This document shows positions 58,969 through 64,000 of a DNA stretch of 64,000 nucleotides, in pieces. This DNA comes from Blautia hansenii DSM 20583. Its GTDB lineage: Bacteria > Bacillota > Clostridia > Lachnospirales > Lachnospiraceae. The DNA lies in NCBI RefSeq assembly GCF_002222595.2, contig NZ_CP022413.2:1318001-1382000 (forward strand). The letters run 5' to 3'. Numbering within the stretch: position 1 is the stretch's first letter; each line of letters begins with the position of its first letter. The notes under the pieces are model-generated. The model did no database searches and was not told where the DNA came from. It saw nothing but the letters and a program-made list of their open reading frames with translations. A program made the position numbers and the translations under genes.

Positions 58969-59007
58969 TTTAATTTCCTCCTTTGGAATTTATTTTTGTT
59001 ACAATGC

Positions 59008-59036
59008 TAGTATGTGATTTAAAAAAGTTTTTACAC
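59008..59036 (-). promoter_or_regulatory. SigG-like promoter of the SASP gene
   Basis: On the minus strand: -35 GTGTA (59036-59032), 17-bp spacer, -10 CATACTA (59014-59008). The -10 fits the forespore sigma-G consensus fully; the -35 matches 4 of 5. Confidence 0.65.
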
Positions 59037-59054
59037 TAGAAGTTCTTTCAAGTT

Positions 59055-59083
59055 TTGACAAATTATGTGAATTGTATTACAAT
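59055..59083 (+). promoter_or_regulatory. Upstream consensus SigA promoter before mgsA (P1)
   Basis: -35 TTGACA (59055-59060), 17-bp spacer, -10 TACAAT (59078-59083). Rightward, about 180 bp before mgsA. No gene lies between it and P2; the interval 59090-59160 is AT-rich and shows no clear structure. Confidence 0.65.
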
Positions 59084-59169
59084 GAGTATTCGGATTTGGG
59101 GTTTCAAGTCGATTTTTTTTGTGAAAGTACACAAAATTTGTAAAAAATGTATAAAATGATAAAAAATAA

Positions 59170-59198
59170 TTGCAAAAAGTTAGTGCTTTTGCTATAAT
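59170..59198 (+). promoter_or_regulatory. Proximal SigA promoter of mgsA (P2)
   Basis: -35 TTGCAA (59170-59175), 17-bp spacer, -10 TATAAT (59193-59198) with TGC extended -10. Confidence 0.75.
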
Positions 59199-59262
59199 AG
59201 ACTCTGGAATACAAGAGAACCGGATGGTTTGATTGAATTAAAATAAATAAGGATTGATGTAA

Positions 59263-59655
59263 ATGAATGTTGGAATTATAGCGCATAACAGTAAAAAAGC
59301 CCTGATTGAGGACTTCTGCATTGCTTATAAGAATATTTTGGCAAAGCATGAGATTTATGCAACAGGGACTACGGGACGCAGAATTGAAGAGGTTACAAAT
59401 CTGCGTGTCCACAAATTCCTTCCGGGAAGCATGGGAGGAGATAAACAGTTTACAGAAATGATTGAGCGTGGAGATATTGATATGGTAATCTTTTTCTACA
59501 ATCCGGCGATGATTGACGGTACGGAACCGGATGTATATCAGATATCCGGCTGCTGCGACCAGTACAATATTCCTATTGCAACGAATATTGCAACGGCAGA
59601 GTCTCTGATATTGGGACTGGAGCAGGGAGATTTGGATTACCGCTTAAACCGATAA
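59263..59655 (+). CDS. mgsA: Methylglyoxal synthase
   Basis: Converts dihydroxyacetone phosphate to methylglyoxal + Pi, a bypass of glycolysis under phosphate limitation. A 130-residue protein. The active-site patterns are present: N-G-T/ATGTTGR, the catalytic LPGSMGGDKQ and FFYNPAMIDGTEPD. Two tandem promoters lie upstream. It is followed 27 nt later by rsmD. Confidence 0.94.
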   Translation: MNVGIIAHNSKKALIEDFCIAYKNILAKHEIYATGTTGRRIEEVTNLRVHKFLPGSMGGDKQFTEMIERGDIDMVIFFYNPAMIDGTEPDVYQISGCCDQYNIPIATNIATAESLILGLEQGDLDYRLNR

Positions 59656-59682
59656 AAGATACTGAAGAAGGAAAAACAGCTT

Positions 59683-60234
59683 ATGAGAGTCATTGCAGGA
59701 AGTGCAAAAAGTATGCCTTTAAAAACAATTCCGGGCTTGGAAACAAGACCGACCACAGACAGGGTGAAGGAGACGTTATTTAATATGCTTCAGCCGTATT
59801 TGTGCGAATGTCGATTTTTGGATATTTTTGCGGGAAGCGGCGGAATTGGAATAGAAGCTTTAAGCAGAGGTGCACAGTTTTGTGTTTTTATTGAAAAAAA
59901 CAGAAAGGCAGCAGCCGTAATTGAAGATAATCTGAAATTTACCAAACTGGCAGACAGAGCTGATGTATGGTGCAAAGATATATTTCAGGCAGTTGCTTTT
60001 TTGGAAAATGAAGAACCGTTTGATTGTATCTTCATGGACCCACCTTATAATCAGGAATTGGAAAAACAGGTTTTAGAATTTTTAAGAGATGTAAAGTTTG
60101 TAAATGAAGATACAAGAATTATTGTGGAAGCTTCTTTGGAAACAGATTTTAGTTATCTGGAGGAGCTGGGTTTTTCCATTGATAAAATCAAAAGATACAA
60201 GACAAATCAGCACATTTTTATTAGAAAGGCATAG
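59683..60234 (+). CDS. rsmD: 16S rRNA (guanine(966)-N(2))-methyltransferase
   Basis: A 183-residue SAM-dependent methyltransferase of the small subunit. SAM motif FLDIFAGSGGIGIEALSRGA is near residue 45, and the catalytic MDPPY motif (FMDPPYNQELE) near 115. The N-terminus RVIAGSAKS and RPTTDRVKETLFNML are typical. It is followed 3 nt later by coaD, matching Bacillus ylbH-coaD. Confidence 0.95.
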   Translation: MRVIAGSAKSMPLKTIPGLETRPTTDRVKETLFNMLQPYLCECRFLDIFAGSGGIGIEALSRGAQFCVFIEKNRKAAAVIEDNLKFTKLADRADVWCKDIFQAVAFLENEEPFDCIFMDPPYNQELEKQVLEFLRDVKFVNEDTRIIVEASLETDFSYLEELGFSIDKIKRYKTNQHIFIRKA

Positions 60235-60237
60235 AAA

Positions 60238-60750
60238 ATGGTACGAGCAATTTATCCGGGAAGCTTTGACCCGGCAACTTACGGTCATCTGGACATTATT
60301 AGACGGGCAGCAAGCTTATTTGATGAGGTTGTTGTAGGAGTTTTGAATAATTCTGCAAAAAGTCCGTTGTTTTCTGTGGAAGAACGTGTTAATATATTAG
60401 AGAATGTAACAGAAGATATTCCCAACGTGAAAATTCAGGCGTTTGACGGATTATCTGTTAATTTTGCACGAAGCTGCGAGGCAAAGGTAATTATTCGTGG
60501 TTTGAGAGCCTTTACTGATTTTGAATATGAATTACAGATGGCACAGACAAACCGCGTGTTGGCAACTGATGTGGATACTATGTTTTTGACTACCAGTCTT
60601 CAGTATGCGTATTTAAGCTCTACTACATTGAAGGAGGCAGCGTCTTTCGGTGCGGATATTTCAAATTTTGCACCGGATTTTGTAGTACGACAGGTGGAGG
60701 AAAAATACAGGCAGAGGCATTTGGGAAAAGAATACAATAAGGAGAAATAA
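60238..60750 (+). CDS. coaD: Pantetheine-phosphate adenylyltransferase
   Basis: Adds AMP to 4'-phosphopantetheine in CoA synthesis. A 170-residue protein with the nucleotidyltransferase start [14 protein letters not shown] (H18-like motif; Ala replaces the usual Val/Phe before Thr), [18 protein letters not shown], and [12 protein letters not shown] at the end. ATG overlaps closely with rsmD (3-nt gap). The downstream gene starts 3 nt after its stop. Confidence 0.95.
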   Translation: MVRAIYPGSFDPATYGHLDIIRRAASLFDEVVVGVLNNSAKSPLFSVEERVNILENVTEDIPNVKIQAFDGLSVNFARSCEAKVIIRGLRAFTDFEYELQMAQTNRVLATDVDTMFLTTSLQYAYLSSTTLKEAASFGADISNFAPDFVVRQVEEKYRQRHLGKEYNKEK

Positions 60751-60753
60751 AAG

Positions 60754-61404
60754 ATGAGCAGCAGAATTGAACAGATTATTGAAGAAATCGAAGAATATGT
60801 GGAAAGTTGTAAATATCAGGCGTTATCTACAACAAAGATTATTGTAAATAAAGAGGAAATCGAAGAGCTGTTAAGAGAGCTTCGTTTAAAAACACCGGAT
60901 GAAATCAAAAGATATCAGAAAATCATCAGCAATAAAGATGCGATTTTAGCAGATGCACAGGCAAAAGCAGACAATATCATAGAAGACACCAAAAAACAGG
61001 TGCAGGAGATGGTAAAAGAGTCTGAGGTTATGCAGCAGGCTTACGCACAGGCAAACGAAACAATCAACAGTGCAAATCAGCAGGCACAGGCAATTATTGA
61101 CGCAGCTACCAATGATGCAAATACACTTCGTTTAAGCGCAGTATCTTATACAGATGAAATGATGGCAAATATGGGACAGCTTGCCAGCAATATGTTAGAG
61201 GATGCAGCAGCAAAATATAATGATTTTGTTCAGGCGCTTCGCAGCTCTTTAGAGGTTATCAACCAGAACAGAGCCGAGTTATCTCCGCAGCTTGTTCGGA
61301 GCAATGAAGCTCCGGTTCAGGAAGAAGCTTCTGCACCTTCCTATGAGCCGGATGGTTTCGACGAAGATGAAGATTTAGATGATGACTTTGACGATTTTGA
61401 CTAA
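60754..61404 (+). CDS. Coiled-coil protein of clostridial H+-ATPase subunit H-like family
   Basis: A 216-residue soluble protein dominated by a coiled coil (about residues 55-180, rich in A, Q, E and K) and ending in a very acidic tail with about 14 Asp/Glu (D-E-D-E-D-L-D-D-D). The family is often annotated as V-type H+-ATPase subunit H or DivIVA-like, but its function is not known. It is inserted between coaD and ylbJ relative to Bacillus. Its last 30 nt overlap the convergent ylbJ gene, so the acidic tail is antisense to the ylbJ C-terminus. Confidence 0.7.
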   Translation: MSSRIEQIIEEIEEYVESCKYQALSTTKIIVNKEEIEELLRELRLKTPDEIKRYQKIISNKDAILADAQAKADNIIEDTKKQVQEMVKESEVMQQAYAQANETINSANQQAQAIIDAATNDANTLRLSAVSYTDEMMANMGQLASNMLEDAAAKYNDFVQALRSSLEVINQNRAELSPQLVRSNEAPVQEEASAPSYEPDGFDEDEDLDDDFDDFD

Positions 61405-62316
61405 GCAAAAGGCAATAGCAAAGGTACAGAAAAAGTTGCATATTTTTCCTTTTAAATAAGAGGAAAAGGGCAGGTCTGTATCAGCAAGCATGGACTTTGT
61501 CTGTGCGGCTACGCTTAAACCGCCAAAGGAAGTAAAGGCAAGGATGAGAGGATAAAGAAGGTCAAAGCTCCAAGAAGCTTTTGATAAAGCGGCATTTCCG
61601 GTAGTGATTTCCGTAATTCCCTGTAAGAAATAGCCGAGGGTGGGGAAGGAACGAAGGGCTATGCTGGAAATTCCCTGAAGGATGGAAAAAATTAAAATAT
61701 ATCCTCCCAGCTTTGTAATTGTTTCAAAACCGTTCATAATAGAGGTATCCAGAATATTTCCGAGAAAATCGGAGCCGGATATCTCTTTTTTTGTTTTTTT
61801 CAGATAAGAAAATTCCGAGCTTTTTTGAGGGCGAAACAGAAGGGAGCATAAAAAGCCGGAGCTGTAAAGAATAAAATATGTAGGGAAAATCAGGCGGGTA
61901 TTTTTAAAAAGTCCCACACATAAATAGGAAGACAGGAAAGAGGGACCGGGAAAACAGGCAAAGGTCAGCAGATAGGAGGCTTCCTGTTTGGAAATACGGT
62001 GTTCTGCGTAAAGGTCTGCGGTGATTTTTGCGCCCATGGGATAACCGCAGAAAATCCCCATACATAATGCGTAAGCGCCGGATGGAGACAGGGCAAAGGC
62101 TTTTTTCCAAAATTTTTTCGGGGCTTCAAAAAGTTTGTCCAGCAGCCCTGTTTTGATGCAGATATTGGATAAAATCATAAAAGGCAAAAGCGAAGGCAAA
62201 AGGGTATAAAACCACAACATAAGCCCTGCCTTGGCATAGGAAAACGCCTGAGAGGGAAATAATAAAAGAAAAAATAAAAAGAATAGTAGGGCAAAAGGAA
62301 GAAGAATTTTTTTCAT
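61375..62316 (-). CDS. ylbJ: Sporulation membrane protein YlbJ/SpoVV-like
   Basis: A 313-residue membrane protein with about eight helices, nucleoside-recognition/gate-domain family. In Bacillus ylbJ (spoVV) is made in the mother cell, is needed for dipicolinic acid transport during sporulation, and follows coaD. The opening KKILLPFALLFFLFFLLLFP and the segments SGAYALCMGIFCGYPMGAKI and FACFPGPSFLSSYLC fit the family. Here it faces coaD instead of following it. Only a weak GGGAT precedes ATG 62316. Confidence 0.85.
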   Translation of the reverse strand: MKKILLPFALLFFLFFLLLFPSQAFSYAKAGLMLWFYTLLPSLLPFMILSNICIKTGLLDKLFEAPKKFWKKAFALSPSGAYALCMGIFCGYPMGAKITADLYAEHRISKQEASYLLTFACFPGPSFLSSYLCVGLFKNTRLIFPTYFILYSSGFLCSLLFRPQKSSEFSYLKKTKKEISGSDFLGNILDTSIMNGFETITKLGGYILIFSILQGISSIALRSFPTLGYFLQGITEITTGNAALSKASWSFDLLYPLILAFTSFGGLSVAAQTKSMLADTDLPFSSYLKGKICNFFCTFAIAFCLVKIVKVII

Positions 62317-62447
62317 GATAAAATCCCGAGGTTTTTATCTAAAATATATGTGAGAAGAAATAGAATATTCAAGTTTTTCCGGAAAGCTTGCTATTTTTTT
62401 CAATCTGTGTAAGAATGAAGAAAGAAAAGAAACAGGAGGAAACAAAA

Positions 62448-63899
62448 ATGGCAGTATTAGAACATTTACAGCCTGAAAGGGTATTTTATTATTTTGAGGA
62501 AATCAGTAAAATTCCTCGCGGCTCAGGAAATACAAAGGAAATCAGTGATTATCTGGTAAGCTTTGCAAATTCTCATAATTTACGCTGTATTCAGGATGAT
62601 GATAATAATGTAATTATTTTTAAAGAGGCTTCCGAGGGTTATGAAAATGCGCCTGTGGTTATGCTTCAGGGACACATGGATATGGTTTGCGAAAAAACAG
62701 CAGACAGTACACATGATTTTACAAAGGACCCGCTGCAGCTTCGGATAGAGGGTGATTTTGTTTCTGCAACCAACACAACCTTAGGCGGAGATAACGGAAT
62801 TGCCGTTGCTTACGGACTGGCAATTATGGAAGATACCACCCTTTCCCATCCGGCGCTGGAGCTGGTTATTACCGTAGATGAGGAAATCGGACTTTTGGGA
62901 GCAGCCTCTGTTGACACAACGCCTTTAAAGGCAAAATATTTAATCAATCTGGACTCAGAAGAGGAAGGATATATTTGTGCAGGCTGTGCAGGAGGAATGA
63001 CAGCGGTTTCCGAAATTCCTGTTCGCTATCAGGAATATACGGATTATAAATGGAGAGTAAAAGTATCCGGACTTTTAGGTGGTCACTCCGGTGCAGAAAT
63101 CGATAAGAACAGAGCAAATGCCACATTGCTTTTGGCACGTTTTCTGCATGAAGGAAAAGAACTTGCAGAGTATTCCGTTTCAGAGCTTTTCGGAGGACAA
63201 AAAGACAATGCCATTCCGAGAGAGGCAGAGGCATTAGTGCTGGCATCCAAGGAAGACGGAGAAAAGCTTTCTGCTTATGCGGCAGCCTATACAGAAGCCC
63301 TGAGAAAAGAATATACAGGAAGTGACGAAGAGATTACTGTTACCGTAGAGGAGGAAGGACAGGGCACAGAGCCGGTGCTTCATCCGGTAAGTCAGGAAAA
63401 AGCGCTGTTTTTCCTTTTGAATTATCCAAACGGCATTCAGAAGATGTGTGGGTTTATTGACGGTCTGGTAGAGACCTCCTGTAACGTGGGAATTACAAAA
63501 CTGACTCCTGCTGTATTGAGCTGCTCTGCCAGTGTGAGAAGCTCTGTGGGAACGGCAAAGAAAGCGCTGGCTGATAAAATCGGATATCTGACAGAATTTT
63601 TAGGCGGTACTTTCACCATAGAAGGGGAATATCCTGCATGGGAATTCAAACAGGACTCTAAGCTTCGTCAGGTGTTGGTGGATGTATATGAGGAAATGTA
63701 TCAGAAAGAGCCTGTTGTGAATGTTATTCACGCCGGCCTGGAATGTGGTTTATTCTACGAGAAAATTGCAGGACTGGACTGTGTATCTATCGGCCCTGAC
63801 ATGCAGGATATTCATACTTCCGAGGAGAAGCTTTCTATCTCCTCCGTAGAGCGTGTATGGAACTATTTATTAGAGGTTTTAAAAAGAATAAAGGAATAA
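62448..63899 (+). CDS. pepD: Aminoacyl-histidine dipeptidase (PepD)
   Basis: A 483-residue cytosolic zinc dipeptidase of the M20 family that cleaves Xaa-His dipeptides such as carnosine-like substrates. Catalytic/metal motifs are LQGHMDMV, the TTLGGDNGIAVAYG bridging Asp, VDEEIGLLGA and, in the C-terminal half, NVIHAGLECGLF. AGGAGGA precedes ATG 62448; the in-frame extension to 62388 is not family-like. It ends at a large terminator hairpin. Confidence 0.94.
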   Translation: MAVLEHLQPERVFYYFEEISKIPRGSGNTKEISDYLVSFANSHNLRCIQDDDNNVIIFKEASEGYENAPVVMLQGHMDMVCEKTADSTHDFTKDPLQLRIEGDFVSATNTTLGGDNGIAVAYGLAIMEDTTLSHPALELVITVDEEIGLLGAASVDTTPLKAKYLINLDSEEEGYICAGCAGGMTAVSEIPVRYQEYTDYKWRVKVSGLLGGHSGAEIDKNRANATLLLARFLHEGKELAEYSVSELFGGQKDNAIPREAEALVLASKEDGEKLSAYAAAYTEALRKEYTGSDEEITVTVEEEGQGTEPVLHPVSQEKALFFLLNYPNGIQKMCGFIDGLVETSCNVGITKLTPAVLSCSASVRSSVGTAKKALADKIGYLTEFLGGTFTIEGEYPAWEFKQDSKLRQVLVDVYEEMYQKEPVVNVIHAGLECGLFYEKIAGLDCVSIGPDMQDIHTSEEKLSISSVERVWNYLLEVLKRIKE

Positions 63900-63910
63900 T
63901 GTCATAATTG

Positions 63911-63989
63911 CCTTCGTCTGCACATAGAATGATATGTAATGGTAAGCGTGTAGTTACCGGAGTATCTTGTGTGCAGACGGAGGTTTTTT
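63911..63989 (+). terminator. Large-loop terminator after pepD
   Basis: Stem CCTTCGTCTGCACA (63911-63924) / TGTGCAGACGGAGG (63970-63983), T6 after it. The 45-nt loop contains a small GGTAA/TTACC hairpin, so the element could be a composite structure. Confidence 0.8.
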
Positions 63990-64000
63990 GTGCTGAAAAG

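Noticed and set aside
63905..63990. Possible riboswitch or second T-box after pepD
   Set aside because: No T-box sequence or specifier; a strong stem and T-run make it a terminator.

Overview
The window reads as chromosomal core genome of an anaerobic, spore-forming member of the Lachnospiraceae, most likely close to Blautia. This is inferred from gene content and is not proven. Pointers are Clostridia-type gene order, an Rnf complex, an anaerobic CO dehydrogenase-like operon, a Na+-pump biotin decarboxylase operon and sporulation markers (alpha/beta SASP, GerW, YlbJ). I saw no rRNA or tRNA gene, insertion sequence, prophage or CRISPR array. Almost all sequence is coding and the + strand carries most genes.

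Layout. 1-5.4 kb: the divergent start of rqcH, then yicC-remA-gmk-rpoZ (the Bacillus ylo order), rimO-pgsA-cinA, and a minus-strand pair of unknown genes. 5.4-10.9 kb: a 50-codon small gene, alaS, rpsU, cls and a CmpB-family membrane protein. 10.9-15.7 kb: two DacF-type carboxypeptidases flanking a phosphoesterase and scpAB. 15.7-19.6 kb: an unusual operon of an arginase-fold protein, a VWA protein and a MoxR ATPase. 19.6-23.3 kb: cooS-like gene, four-cluster ferredoxin and FAD/NAD oxidoreductase behind a promoter that overlaps a Rex-type palindrome. 23.3-24.9 kb: T-box leader and tyrS. 25.7-31.2 kb: a structured leader RNA and a five-gene biotin-dependent decarboxylase/transcarboxylase operon. 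31.4-36.2 kb: RpiR regulator, FAD protein, cmk-ispH-rpsA. 36.2-38.3 kb: YprB-like nuclease (minus strand) and a second CmpB protein. 38.4-43.4 kb: rnfCDGEAB. 43.5-48.8 kb: NusG-II protein, Gx transporter, ruvAB, zapA, U32 peptidase. 48.8-54.3 kb: FtsW/PBP2 pair, Nudix protein, DUF2953-gerW, rpmB. 54.5-58.7 kb: asp23-fakA-like-recG. 58.7-64 kb: SASP, mgsA, rsmD-coaD, a coiled-coil protein, ylbJ and pepD.

How it fits together. Three energy modules sit within 24 kb: a CODH-like redox operon that may respond to NADH/NAD+ through Rex, a membrane decarboxylase expected to export Na+, and the Rnf ferredoxin:NAD+ ion pump. The most striking feature is that rnfC is broken by an exact 32-bp tandem duplication bounded by an 8-bp direct repeat, so the Rnf complex as written lacks an intact NADH-side subunit. 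It could be a reversible slippage variant, a fixed mutation or an assembly error. The other strong candidate for something undescribed is the ~175-nt leader of the decarboxylase operon. It has a long closing stem, an inner hairpin, a possible pseudoknot and a competing helix, and I could not match it to a known riboswitch class.
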